DNA from: Spirochaetota bacterium
Lineage (GTDB): Bacteria > Spirochaetota > UBA4802 > JAKQUI01
NCBI GenBank assembly: GCA_029562645.1
Contig: JAKQUI010000006.1
Span: 47,392-111,391 of the forward strand
Length of the DNA stretch: 64,000 bases
Direction: 5' to 3'
Part shown: in pieces, positions 8,357 through 16,714 of the stretch
Layout of the letters: every line of letters begins with the position of its first letter
Position numbering within the stretch: position 1 is the stretch's first letter
Translations under genes and position numbers: made by a program
Notes under the pieces: model-generated
What the model was told of the DNA's origin: nothing
The model's database searches: none
What the model saw: only the letters and a program-made list of their open reading frames with translations

Positions 8357-8995
8357 ATGCGTGGCAATAAAGTGTTAAACACGGGATTCGCAATAGTGTT
8401 GGCCGTGTCGGTGGCCGCCTGCAACACGGCGGCGAAAAAGAAGATCGCGGAACAGTACGATTCGCCGGACAAGCTAAAAAAGCTCACGCCCGCGAAGATG
8501 CTGGATATCGGCTTTCAGTACTACAAGATCGGCGATACCGGCAAGGCGATCGATATCGCCAAATACTGCATCTATAAGAACTACAGCCGCTCGGATGCCT
8601 ACGTGCTGCTGGGGAAATGCTATTACGTCAAGAAGGATTACAGGAAAGCCCGCGCGGCGCTCGAGATGGCGGGGAACAACGGCGAGGCGTATCTGACGCT
8701 CTCGTCGGTCGCGCTGGATGAGGGAAACGTTTCGCTCGCCCTCGCAAGCCTGAAACGGGTCCCGTGGGCGGGTCGAAACAACGCCGTGTATTACCTCAAT
8801 TGGGGCGATATGTACAATGCCGTCGGCGAATATAAACGCGCTGCATTTTGTTATATTCAGGCGATCAACCTCAATCCGAAATTCGTGAACGCCTACAAGC
8901 GTTTATTGCACACCTGTAAACGATCACGCGATGACGCCCTGGCCAAACGGGCGGAGGAATTATACGCAGTACATAAAATCAAGTACGGCATATGA
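8357..8995 (+). CDS. TPR lipoprotein
   Basis: A 212-residue lipoprotein (lipobox VAAC, then NTAAKKK). The rest is TPR-like: FQYYKIGDTGKAIDIAKYC, LLGKCYYVKKDYRKARAAL, AINLNPKFVNAYKRL. GGAGG is at 8341-8345, giving 11 bp to the ATG at 8357; the ATG at 8348 would leave only 2 bp, so the later start is preferred but not certain. Its first ~50 mature residues are duplicated almost exactly in the truncated gene at 11907. A secreted protein gene follows after 40 bp, a lipoprotein-plus-partner arrangement that recurs at 11907/12236. Confidence 0.8.
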   Translation: MRGNKVLNTGFAIVLAVSVAACNTAAKKKIAEQYDSPDKLKKLTPAKMLDIGFQYYKIGDTGKAIDIAKYCIYKNYSRSDAYVLLGKCYYVKKDYRKARAALEMAGNNGEAYLTLSSVALDEGNVSLALASLKRVPWAGRNNAVYYLNWGDMYNAVGEYKRAAFCYIQAINLNPKFVNAYKRLLHTCKRSRDDALAKRAEELYAVHKIKYGI

Positions 8996-9035
8996 TGCAT
9001 GGATTGATATACTACGAAGAATTTTACATGGGCTC

Positions 9036-10232
9036 ATGGTGATGACAATGATGTGGGTGAAGGGGATGGCATGGGCAGTAATCACTGGCTCTTTAGTGTT
9101 CACTCAAGTTTCGTCGTTACAGGCCGGTGTGTTGGACTCGTTGGCTGCGGGTATCAATAAATCTGCCGATTGGATGCAGCCGGATTTCGTCAAGGGTGCC
9201 TGTTCGAAAACGAAGTGGTCTGACATCGGGGGTCGTGTCGCCTGCGGATCGAAGGATATTGTCGCCAGGAATATGAAAAAATTCGGCAATTTTCTGGCGG
9301 GGTCGCGTTCGGCATCGGATGGAAACCCGATATTGCAGAACGACCTGAACAGGGACGGCGTAAATACGCGCCAGAATTCGCAGAATCTCTTGTCCGCCAC
9401 TTCGGTCACCATGATGTCGGGTTATTTGCCTGGGTCCGGCACGAGGGATCTCGACGCCGTGGCTGACGCCCAAGAAGAGATGCGTGCGGATGAGGAACTC
9501 AAGCGACAGGAAGAGGCAAAGGACCGCCGTTACATCGAAGGGTGCATGGGCACGGTGCATGAGCCGATACAAAACCCGTTCGTGGTGACTCAAGAGGACA
9601 AGGCCAGGGCTGAAAAAGATTATGCCGCCCAGAGGGCGAAGTACGAAGAGCGGAAGTCCATCTGCATTGCCGCATTGCAAAACAACAAGGAAGGGGACAA
9701 GCGTCTGGCCGAATATCTCAAGCGGAAACCACAGCAGAATTATGATCCGTCCAAGGACGGGAAAAAGAGGCGATCGGATCTGGCCCGGGAAGAGGAGGAA
9801 TCGCGAAACCAGGCCCGCGCGGAGAATCCTATCGAGAAGCCGACCGACGGCCGGGCGGACAGTTCGCCCCCTGCGGATTCCCCCGGCTTCGGGAACAAGG
9901 TTTCCTCGTGCATGGATATTGCGATTCCGGTGCTGCAGGTTATCGGGTACCTGATCCCCGCCGTCGCGAACCTGGCGGAATCGACGAAGAGACCGAGTGT
10001 TCCGCGCCAATCAAGCGCGCCGAAGGTCAGCAAAGCGCCTCAACAGGTCGCGCCGGCCCAAACGGCGCCGAAAAAGGCTGAATCTCCATGCGCGTGGGAC
10101 CTGGGAAGCCTTTCCCAGGGAGGGCAAAACAAATGCGCTCCCAAAACAAAGACGACAGCCGCCAAAAAACCCGCTGCCCGCGGGGATGAAGAGGCCGGCG
10201 GCTACAATTTCGACACGCAGAATATGAAATGA
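9036..10232 (+). CDS. Secreted protein of unknown function (TPR-lipoprotein partner)
   Basis: 398 residues, not recognised. The frame is open upstream into the TPR gene, but a signal peptide starts at the Met cluster 9036-9051 (MWVKGMAWAVITG..., probable cleavage after SLQA). No strong ribosome binding site is visible, so translation may be coupled to the upstream gene. The middle (residues ~150-260) is highly charged and helical (QEEMRADEELKRQEEAKDRR). A hydrophobic stretch near residue 290 (AIPVLQVIGYLIPAVANLA) could insert in a membrane. The C-terminus is Pro/Ala/Lys-rich. The hydrophobic patch in an otherwise soluble exported protein is unusual, but there is no direct evidence for a toxin or pore. 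Confidence 0.65.
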   Translation: MVMTMMWVKGMAWAVITGSLVFTQVSSLQAGVLDSLAAGINKSADWMQPDFVKGACSKTKWSDIGGRVACGSKDIVARNMKKFGNFLAGSRSASDGNPILQNDLNRDGVNTRQNSQNLLSATSVTMMSGYLPGSGTRDLDAVADAQEEMRADEELKRQEEAKDRRYIEGCMGTVHEPIQNPFVVTQEDKARAEKDYAAQRAKYEERKSICIAALQNNKEGDKRLAEYLKRKPQQNYDPSKDGKKRRSDLAREEEESRNQARAENPIEKPTDGRADSSPPADSPGFGNKVSSCMDIAIPVLQVIGYLIPAVANLAESTKRPSVPRQSSAPKVSKAPQQVAPAQTAPKKAESPCAWDLGSLSQGGQNKCAPKTKTTAAKKPAARGDEEAGGYNFDTQNMK

Positions 10233-10260
10233 TCGGTGCGGAAAATGGGTTGTCAGCGGC

Positions 10261-10416
10261 ATGCGTTATGTTGCGATGGGCTGCGACGGGCGCGTCTTCG
10301 GCACTCTCTGCGTCCTCGACGACGACGTGATCCGCCGCGGCAACCGCTTCGACGCGATCCTGAAAGAATGCAAGGCGATGATCGAGGAGCATTTGCGGAT
10401 GATGGAGATGGCGTGA
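10261..10416 (+). pseudogene. Broken GAF gene, C-terminal fragment
   Basis: This 51-codon frame encodes CDGRVFGTLCVLDDDVIRRG and then NRFDAILKECKAMIEEHLRMM, closely matching the last third of the GAF protein encoded at 1510-1998. The N-terminal two thirds are missing and no ribosome binding site precedes it. It lies just before the secreted protein gene at 10514, as the intact GAF gene lies just before the first lipoprotein. This suggests that a GAF-plus-exported-protein unit was duplicated and then decayed. Confidence 0.75.
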
Positions 10417-10513
10417 GTTTAACCGGTCCGCGAAGTACCGGCCCACATGAGGAATGCGTAACCTTCAATATGCATGATGCATTAACTAAACAATAATCGT
10501 GAGGATTGTTTTC

Positions 10514-11830
10514 ATGAGCAATAAAATTTCAAAAAGCGTCCTGATTGCTGCAGTGGTGGTAATTGTATCATTTGGACTTTATACGGAGGCTTGGGCCTGG
10601 TCGGTAACATCGACACTCCCCGGGGCGCCGCGCTGTTTTCGGTTGCGATTTCGGCCACATGCAACCGCAAGTTGCAAGTATATAGAGGTAGTGAACAGTT
10701 GCTCGCGACCCGTATTGATTAATGGAATAACTGTTAAAGGGATAAGCAATGTAAAAAGCGTTAGCGAGAAATGGTGGGGATGGGGAAGCGCACAAACGGC
10801 GGGTCCCGGCAAGACGATCGATATCTCCATGGTCGCATGTAAGGAAAGTCCGTATGTCGAAACGTGGGATGCCGATGTAATACTCCATGCAGAGTATGAT
10901 ACAAAAGAAGAAGCGGAAATACAAAAACAGAAACAAAAAGAAGAAGAGGAAAAACGAGAAAGGGAAGCGGAGAAAAAACGGCAAAAGGAAAAAGAACGAG
11001 AAAAAGAAAGGGAAGTAGCTCAAGAGAAAGAGCGTCAGAAACAACAGGCGCTAGCCAAGCAACAGGAAGAACGGGCACGCAAGCAAAAAGAGCAGGAAGA
11101 ACGGATCCGCATCCAGAACGAGGAGCGCAAAAAAAAGCAACAGGAACAGTTCGAGCGCGAAAAAGAACGTCGGAAGCAGGAGCAGCAGGCATTTGAAAAG
11201 CGCAAGCGCGATGAGGAGGAACGGCGCCGGAGGGATGCGGAGCTCCGCCAGCAACAACAGAAAGACCGCGAGCGCGCGCAGATGGAGCAGCGTGAGAAGC
11301 TGCGCCAACAGCAGGAAAAACGCAAGCAGGACCAGGCCGACGCACACCGAAAGCAGCAGGAAATGCGGAAAAAACAATGGGAAGATCAACAGCGGGCAAA
11401 ACTTGAGCGTGAGCAAAAGTTGAAGGAGCAGCGCGACCGCCAGCAGAAAGAAAATTACGAGAAAACACTCGCGAAGCAGAAAGCTGCAAAGGAGCTTCGC
11501 GACAAGGCCGATCGGGACAGCGAGGCGCGGAACAAGAAGATCCGGGAAGACCTGGTAAAGAGCAAGCGGGCGGAAATGGACCGTAAAAGCGCCAATCGCA
11601 AGGAACAAGAGGAGGCCGAGCGGAAGCGCGAAGCCCAGGCTCGAGAGCGCGCCAGCAACGAAAAGAAGGCCGCCTCCAATGACAAGACGTCCGCCGGCGC
11701 GTCTTCGTGGCAGAAGTCCTGTTTAAATCCCCAGCGGTCCTGCATAGAGCCCGCCCAGAAATCATGCTGGATGATCTGGCGATTCGTGAGCGACTCCTGG
11801 GAGGTGATCAAGAAGCTCATGCGATTGTAG
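10514..11830 (+). CDS. Secreted protein with a very long charged helix
   Basis: 438 residues. Start ATG at 10514 with GAGGA 9 bp upstream. The signal peptide is cleaved probably at AWA/WS. Residues ~25-130 form a small domain with several Cys. From ~130 to ~400 the sequence is an uninterrupted run of Glu, Arg, Lys and Gln (repeats like QKEKEREKEREV and EERRRRDAELRQQ), as in ER/K single alpha helices or long coiled coils; 270 residues would span roughly 40 nm. The tail has three spaced Cys (KSCLNPQRSCIEPAQKSC) and a short amphipathic end. TolA-like periplasm-spanning proteins have similar helices, but the TolA C-terminal fold is not seen. The function may be structural; this is inferred from composition only. 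Confidence 0.75.
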   Translation: MSNKISKSVLIAAVVVIVSFGLYTEAWAWSVTSTLPGAPRCFRLRFRPHATASCKYIEVVNSCSRPVLINGITVKGISNVKSVSEKWWGWGSAQTAGPGKTIDISMVACKESPYVETWDADVILHAEYDTKEEAEIQKQKQKEEEEKREREAEKKRQKEKEREKEREVAQEKERQKQQALAKQQEERARKQKEQEERIRIQNEERKKKQQEQFEREKERRKQEQQAFEKRKRDEEERRRRDAELRQQQQKDRERAQMEQREKLRQQQEKRKQDQADAHRKQQEMRKKQWEDQQRAKLEREQKLKEQRDRQQKENYEKTLAKQKAAKELRDKADRDSEARNKKIREDLVKSKRAEMDRKSANRKEQEEAERKREAQARERASNEKKAASNDKTSAGASSWQKSCLNPQRSCIEPAQKSCWMIWRFVSDSWEVIKKLMRL

Positions 11831-11840
11831 CGTGACGTGT

Positions 11841-11870
11841 CGCGTTGTGCCGCGTTGTGCCGCGTTGTGG
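11841..11870. repeat. Tandem 10-bp repeat, three copies
   Basis: CGCGTTGTGC is repeated three times head to tail (last base changed in the third copy), between the long-helix gene and the truncated TPR lipoprotein. It may be a slippage tract that alters promoter spacing, but no promoter elements are clear. Confidence 0.6.
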
Positions 11871-11906
11871 CAGAATATATTATCATGAGTATTCATGGGG
11901 TTTGAG

Positions 11907-12167
11907 ATGAACGGAATGAACGCACGCGTGCGAATGCTGTTGGCCGTGACGGTGTGCGCCGTCGCGGTTACCGCCTGCAATACGGCCGCGAAGAAAAAGG
12001 TCGCCGAGCAGTACGACTCCCCGGACGAGATACGAAGGCTCACGCCGGCGAAGATGCTGGATATCGGCTTCCAACATTACAAGATCGGCGATACGGGAAA
12101 GGCGATTGATATCGCGAAATACTGTAGTGCCGCACTGCGCATTTCCTATGGATTTCGAGACTGTTAA
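11907..12167 (+). pseudogene. Truncated TPR lipoprotein (partial duplicate of 8357)
   Basis: 86 codons. The signal peptide and lipobox (TAC), then the first TPR-like repeat through FQHYKIGDTGKAIDIAKYC, match the gene at 8357 closely. The match stops abruptly after AKYC (about 12124), and 13 unrelated residues lead to a stop. At least three quarters of the protein is missing. It could still yield a short exported peptide, but it is best read as a recombination remnant. The in-frame ATG at 11895 is an alternative start. Confidence 0.8.
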
Positions 12168-12235
12168 GGGCCCGTCTGAATGAGATGTTGTCGTGTTTGT
12201 GGTTGTATACTTGTAAAAAAAATAGAGGCAAAAGC

Positions 12236-13384
12236 ATGAAAGTAAAAATGGTGTGTATTCCCTTGTTCTTGGGTGTCATTTTTGTTCCAATGCTCTCACA
12301 TGGCGCATTTTTACCAGAATGGGCTCAGGTGGTGGCAGCCGTCGGGAAAAAAACCATCAATTCCGTTGAATGCTGGAATAGCAGGTATTCGGGCGGGAAA
12401 ACCAACTATGATCGCTGCATGGACAAGGCCAGAAGCAATTATGCCAGTGAAGTGAAGCGTTTTTGCGGGTCGAGCGCGCCTGGTCCGGGTCTTCATTTGC
12501 CGCATAAAGCAACATCAGTCGCATTGCGCTGTGATTCAATAGCGGCGCAAAACGCTTCCCGTGGAAACTTTGATTCGTCCGATCAGGCACGGTATTCTGT
12601 GCCGTTGGGAAGAGTGAGTCCGTCCGTTCTGTATAATCCAAAACAGTATGATGTTCGGTCGGTGAAGGGCGGAAATGCCGCCATGCGCAAAACGAGGCCG
12701 CTTGAGATCACATCGGAAGAAACCGCCGAATATTTTTCTGCTGTCCAATCGGCGCGAAGTCCGTTTCACGATTACATGGTGGCGCAACAGAAAGCCGCAT
12801 CGGCGGGCGACGATTCGAGTTCGATATTTACACTCGACAATCTGGCTCTGGGGCTTCAGGTGGCAAGCGCCCTTCTCCAAGGGGTTTCTGATATACAGGC
12901 GGCGCGTGAGCAGCGAAAGAGTAGCGTATCCGGAAAGTCGAGGTCTTCGAATCAGGCGTCAAGTGCTGGATCTGTTCCTCGGAGTATCGCGTCAAATCCC
13001 GGCACAAGAAAGAACTCCAAAGCGTATCAAGACTGGAGCAAGAGCAAGGGCGGGGTAATGAATCAGACGCCCAATGAAATAAAGGGTAAGGATAAGGCAG
13101 GTATATGCGGCTATGGGAGCAGTATCCGCTGTGAGGGCTGTAAATTACAGGCGGATTACGCAAAAGCCGAAAGGGAACTGTCCGCGTGCAATTGCGCGGG
13201 AACGCCGCGGCACCCGATCTTGTTCGAAAAAATGCGAAACATTGATAGAAGAAAAGCGGCAAAATGGGACGAATGGTTCCGGCACACCAGCTCGTGCGCG
13301 TCGTGTCGACTCGCGAATCTGCCAATATCCGACTTTTGCGACAGGGGACCGGGAAGGCATGCGCCATGCGGTTTTGGAAATTAG
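12236..13384 (+). CDS. Secreted Cys-rich protein of unknown function
   Basis: 382 residues. ATG at 12236 with AGAGG 8 bp upstream; the signal peptide ends at LSHG/AF. The N-terminal region contains VECWNSRYSGG and YDRCMDKAR. A hydrophobic segment near residue 210 (LALGLQVASALLQGV) resembles the one in the partner protein at 9036. The C-terminal ~100 residues hold about ten Cys in pairs (CEGC, CNC, CASC), which could bind metal or form disulfides. It follows a truncated TPR lipoprotein just as 9036 follows an intact one, so the two secreted proteins probably occupy equivalent positions in duplicated units. No domain is recognised. Confidence 0.7.
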   Translation: MKVKMVCIPLFLGVIFVPMLSHGAFLPEWAQVVAAVGKKTINSVECWNSRYSGGKTNYDRCMDKARSNYASEVKRFCGSSAPGPGLHLPHKATSVALRCDSIAAQNASRGNFDSSDQARYSVPLGRVSPSVLYNPKQYDVRSVKGGNAAMRKTRPLEITSEETAEYFSAVQSARSPFHDYMVAQQKAASAGDDSSSIFTLDNLALGLQVASALLQGVSDIQAAREQRKSSVSGKSRSSNQASSAGSVPRSIASNPGTRKNSKAYQDWSKSKGGVMNQTPNEIKGKDKAGICGYGSSIRCEGCKLQADYAKAERELSACNCAGTPRHPILFEKMRNIDRRKAAKWDEWFRHTSSCASCRLANLPISDFCDRGPGRHAPCGFGN

Positions 13385-13458
13385 AATTTTATGATTTCAC
13401 ACTATAAGCGCCGACCACATGCACATTGCGTGGTTACTCATTTATCAAGGGGGCGACA

Positions 13459-14550
13459 ATGAATAAAAACGGAATGAGAATGATATATGCGATACTGGTT
13501 GCCGTATTGGGGCTGCTTGTTTTGTCTTCGTGTGCATCGAAGCGCAGCAATATGCTGATCGATCCTGCAAATGGCGACAATCCTCAAAAGATGTTGCAAA
13601 TCGCTTTCCGTTCGTACCAGGACGGGTATTATGGGACCGCCAGGGAGATCGCATCGTATTGTATTAGAAATAACATGCGTGTGGCGGATTCCTGCAACCT
13701 TCTTGGGAAATGCTACTTCGCGGAAGGTGATAGGAAACAGGCGGCCGTGGCATTCAAGATGGCGATTAAAAACAATCCCAGGCTCGGCGATGCGTATACC
13801 GGGCTTGCGATCATCGCCGCAGAAAATGGGGAGATTGAGGAATCGCTGTATCATCTGAAAGCCGGGGAGCCGTATTGCCAAAACAACGCCATGTTTCATC
13901 ACCTGAGCGGGACGCTCCAATCGTCAATGGGCAATTATAAAAACGCCGCTGGCAGCTTCCTCATGGCGATAAGCTTAAATCCGTATTTCCGTCCGGCCTA
14001 TAGCGGTTTGATCCACTGTTTTGCGAAATCGAACCAGGAAAAAGAGGCCGACACGGTCAGGAAGTTATGGGAAAAGAACTCGGCGCAATTCGCCAAGGAA
14101 ATGAGTAGAAAGCGAAGGGATCCAAGCTGGAACAAACAGCTCGTAGAAGCGGTTATTGGCCTTGATGTGAAAACTGTGAGAGATACATTGCACTATGGCG
14201 CTGATCCGAACCAGAAATTCAATTCGTCTCCATTGATAGTATATGCTGCAGGAATGGGTTATGAAGATAAAAAAGGAAATCATTGGCATCAGCGAAATTA
14301 CGATATTGCAAAATTGCTTCTCGAATATGGCGCTGATCCGAATAGTCGTTGTAATAGAGGCGGTTATGCCCTCGAATATGCAGCAACACCAAGTGGTGAT
14401 AGCTCAAATCTGAAATTGGTACAATTGCTGCTCGACCATGGCGCAAATATTAATGCAAGAGATAAATGGGGGCGTACGATATTAACGTCCTTAAATACTA
14501 GTGATGAAGATATAGTAAAACTTTTAATAAAGAACGGCGCAAGAAAGTAA
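13459..14550 (+). CDS. TPR-ankyrin lipoprotein
   Basis: 363 residues. The start ATG at 13459 follows AAGGGGGCGA. The signal peptide ends in the lipobox LSSC. Residues ~35-215 are TPR-like and related to the other TPR lipoproteins here (LLGKCYFAEGDRKQAAVAF, AISLNPYFRPAYSGL). Residues ~235-363 are ankyrin repeats (LLLEYGADPNSR, LLLDHGANINARDKWGRT, LLIKNGARK). Both repeat types bind proteins. The fusion suggests that this family swaps C-terminal modules: a Cys-containing extension in 6710, none in 8357 and ankyrin here. The likely location is the periplasm or outer membrane. Confidence 0.85.
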   Translation: MNKNGMRMIYAILVAVLGLLVLSSCASKRSNMLIDPANGDNPQKMLQIAFRSYQDGYYGTAREIASYCIRNNMRVADSCNLLGKCYFAEGDRKQAAVAFKMAIKNNPRLGDAYTGLAIIAAENGEIEESLYHLKAGEPYCQNNAMFHHLSGTLQSSMGNYKNAAGSFLMAISLNPYFRPAYSGLIHCFAKSNQEKEADTVRKLWEKNSAQFAKEMSRKRRDPSWNKQLVEAVIGLDVKTVRDTLHYGADPNQKFNSSPLIVYAAGMGYEDKKGNHWHQRNYDIAKLLLEYGADPNSRCNRGGYALEYAATPSGDSSNLKLVQLLLDHGANINARDKWGRTILTSLNTSDEDIVKLLIKNGARK

Positions 14551-14592
14551 TCTAACACTTGAAGAGTGCACAATCAATCGAGGTAATGAAAA

Positions 14593-15357
14593 ATGAAAAA
14601 ATCGCTGATCGTGTTGTGTGTAGTCGCGATCCTCGCCGCCTGGAGCTCGTGCGCGAAAAAGATCGAGGTTAAAGAGCGGGAAATCGGAGGAATGAAATTC
14701 GTATGGATCCCGTCCGGCACGTATACGATGGGTTCTCCCGAAAAGGAAGAATACCTGGCAGATGCGCGTCCGCAGCATGAAGTGACCGTGGACGGGTTCT
14801 GGATGGGGAAATACGAGGTTACGCAAAAACAGTACCACGAAGTGCTGGGCGCCAAACCGAGTTTATTCAAGGGTGACAGCAACCCGGTTGAAACGGTTTC
14901 ATGGGGCGATGCCGTGAATTTTTGTAAACGATTCGGCACAAAGAATAAAGTTACCGCGCGCCTGCCAACGGAAGCGGAATGGGAATATGCCTGCCGCGCA
15001 GGCACAACTACTGGTTTTTACTGGGGAAATGATTATAATGATGCAAAGGATTACGCTTGGTATGGTAATCATTTCTCAGAGAGAAAAACGTATCCTGTTG
15101 GGCAGAAAAAGGCTAATGCGTATGGATTGCATGATATAATCGGAAATGTAATGGAGTGGTGTTTGGATTGGTATGCCGTTGATTACTACAAGAACAGCCC
15201 AAGGCAAAATCCGCAGGGTCCGTTCGTGGGGACGCAGCGCGTTATTCGCGGCAGTTCCTGTAAGGGTGGTGGTGGGTCGTCATATTGGCGATATAAAATA
15301 GTTCCCACGTTTCGTACTGAGGACATCGGCTTTCGTGTTGTGGTTGCGGGGCCATAG
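14593..15357 (+). CDS. FGE/SUMF1-fold lipoprotein
   Basis: 254 residues with a lipoprotein signal (lipobox SSC) and one formylglycine-generating-enzyme-type domain. Motifs include FVWIPSGTYTMGSP, MGKYEVTQKQY, ARLPTEAEWEYACRAG, YGLHDIIGNVMEW, the RGSSC box and GFRVV. True FGEs oxidise a sulfatase Cys and need a specific pair of Cys. Only one Cys is visible in the expected C-terminal region (RGSSCKGG), and no sulfatase gene is nearby, so a non-catalytic binding role is as likely. It closes the exported-protein array, 42 bp after the ankyrin gene, and is probably co-transcribed with it. Confidence 0.85.
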   Translation: MKKSLIVLCVVAILAAWSSCAKKIEVKEREIGGMKFVWIPSGTYTMGSPEKEEYLADARPQHEVTVDGFWMGKYEVTQKQYHEVLGAKPSLFKGDSNPVETVSWGDAVNFCKRFGTKNKVTARLPTEAEWEYACRAGTTTGFYWGNDYNDAKDYAWYGNHFSERKTYPVGQKKANAYGLHDIIGNVMEWCLDWYAVDYYKNSPRQNPQGPFVGTQRVIRGSSCKGGGGSSYWRYKIVPTFRTEDIGFRVVVAGP

Positions 15358-15736
15358 GCCGCGCTTCTCCATCTTCATGTCGGGACCCGTGTAAGTGGGC
15401 CCCGGGTCATACTTCCCCCGGTTACTTCATCCTTCCGTAATGAGCTTCCCGGGGATAAATATAAAAATCGTCCCACTATAAGACTATTCCTTAATTGCTG
15501 GTACAGTTTTATTCACCCGATCCGGTTTCCGGCCGATGAAACCGCCTGCCGGGTTCATCGGGATTCGAATCAGGCGAATATCCCGGAAGGAAAAACATCT
15601 CCATTCGATATGGCTTGAAGACACTTGAGATTCGCTCTGCTTCGATGAACAGGGTGAGAGTCGGCAATAAGAAATTTATTGACAAATGACCCGTTGTGGT
15701 ATCGGATCAATTGGCAATCATTCCGGGAGCCGGCTA
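15358..15736. other. Intergenic region without a recognised gene
   Basis: 379 bp. A weak stem (GACCCG / CGGGTC, near 15384-15410) follows the FGE-like gene but lacks a T-run. TTGACA around 15678 is a possible -35 for the HEPN gene, with no convincing -10. Nothing else was found. Confidence 0.4.
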
Positions 15737-16128
15737 ATGACGAAAGATGAACAGGTGCTGTACTGGCTAGAAAGTGCCCGCCATGATCTTGAAACGGCGG
15801 AAACACTGTATGCTAATAAAAATTCGACTGGTGCCTGTTTGTTGGGCATCTCGTTGTTGAAAAAGCTCTGAAGGCTCGGTACGTATTCGACAATGATAAT
15901 GCCATCCCGCCTCGGGTGCATAAGCTGGTACGCCTGGCTGAACAGACAAGGCTTGTGATCACGGATGCGCAAAGAATTCTACTCGACGAGATCAACGATT
16001 TCAATCTTGAAGCACGGTATCCGGATTTTAAGCATTCATTTTACGGCAGATGTACTGAGGAATATACCGCGGGATATTTTATTCAAATCAAGGAATTCTT
16101 TTTATGGCTCGTATCCCCCATGCAATAG
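15737..16128 (+). pseudogene. HEPN-domain toxin, frameshifted
   Basis: The first frame gives MTKDEQVLYWLESARHDLET... and stops at 15871. Homology continues one frame over from about 15840: VGHLVVEKALKARYVFDNDN, then FNLEARYPD, ending at 16128. A single-base deletion in or next to the TGTTTG run at ~15838-15842 would restore one HEPN protein of ~130 residues. The RX5H motif (RYPDFKH) expected of HEPN RNases lies after the break. The MNT antitoxin gene starts inside its end (25-bp overlap), as is usual for HEPN/MNT pairs. Either the toxin is inactivated or the base was lost in sequencing or assembly. Confidence 0.8.
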
Positions 16129-16424
16129 AGGCGCGTATTCAGCGTTACCTACTGGATTTGGCGGAAAACAACATACGGATCAGACGTGCGTATGTATTTG
16201 GCAGCTATGCCCGAGGCACGTACGATGAATGGAGCGATATAGATATTGCTCTGGTTTCGGACGGTTTTGACGGCGATCGAATCGCCGATAAAAATAAGAT
16301 CAGACGGATCACCCTCAGGGCTGGGAGCGATATCGAACCATTGCCGTTTACACTCGATGAGTTTAATGAAAGTAATCCCCTCGTAAAAGAGATACTTACG
16401 CATGGAATCGAGATCCCGACCTGA
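16104..16424 (+). CDS. Minimal nucleotidyltransferase (MNT) antitoxin
   Basis: 106 residues with the polymerase-beta-type nucleotidyltransferase signature VFGSYARGTYDEWSDIDIAL: GSYARG followed by the DID metal-binding pair. In HEPN/MNT modules this protein neutralises the HEPN RNase, in characterised cases by AMPylating it. The frame is intact, unlike its partner. The predicted third acidic residue lies in the DIEPLPF segment. Confidence in the family is high; activity on the broken partner is untested. Confidence 0.88.
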   Translation: MARIPHAIEARIQRYLLDLAENNIRIRRAYVFGSYARGTYDEWSDIDIALVSDGFDGDRIADKNKIRRITLRAGSDIEPLPFTLDEFNESNPLVKEILTHGIEIPT

Positions 16425-16576
16425 GCACCATTACTTGGATGGTGCCTCATTCTTGTGTAATCAGCTTTGCAGAAAAAAATCAGAAAAAACGCCCCCGAAA
16501 CTTGACGATTCCTCATACTATCAGTACATTCCCCTGATTTACTCGATACGGTTTCCTGTCGGGTGGACAATAAAAA

Positions 16577-16619
16577 GGCCTTAAGCGGTAACTTAAGGCC
16601 ACGGGGCTTGGGTGCCCCG
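16577..16619. terminator. Two adjacent hairpins
   Basis: The first hairpin is a 9-bp stem GGCCTTAAG / CTTAAGGCC with a 6-nt loop (16577-16600); AAAAA on its left would act as a T-run for minus-strand transcription. The second is CGGGGC / GCCCCG (16602-16619). Both lie between the MNT gene and 16715. The orientation of any terminator function is unclear, because no minus-strand gene lies upstream. Confidence 0.5.
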
Positions 16620-16714
16620 ATTTGACATGTATTGAGTTTCTGTTAGTAGTAATATACGGTCGATCCCTCACGATGTCAATCAAAAAACCCAAAATAAAGC
16701 ACAAAGAGGTTTTT

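Noticed and set aside
11841..11870. Three short tandem repeats as a CRISPR remnant
   Set aside because: The 10-bp units have no spacers, and no cas gene is present.
14593..15357. FGE/C-type-lectin-fold lipoprotein as a target of a diversity-generating retroelement
   Set aside because: The fold is one such retroelements use, but no reverse transcriptase, template repeat or adenine-biased variation is present in the window.
15555..15580. TTCGAATC resembling a tRNA T-loop on the minus strand
   Set aside because: The flanking bases do not pair as a T-stem, and no acceptor or anticodon arm fits.
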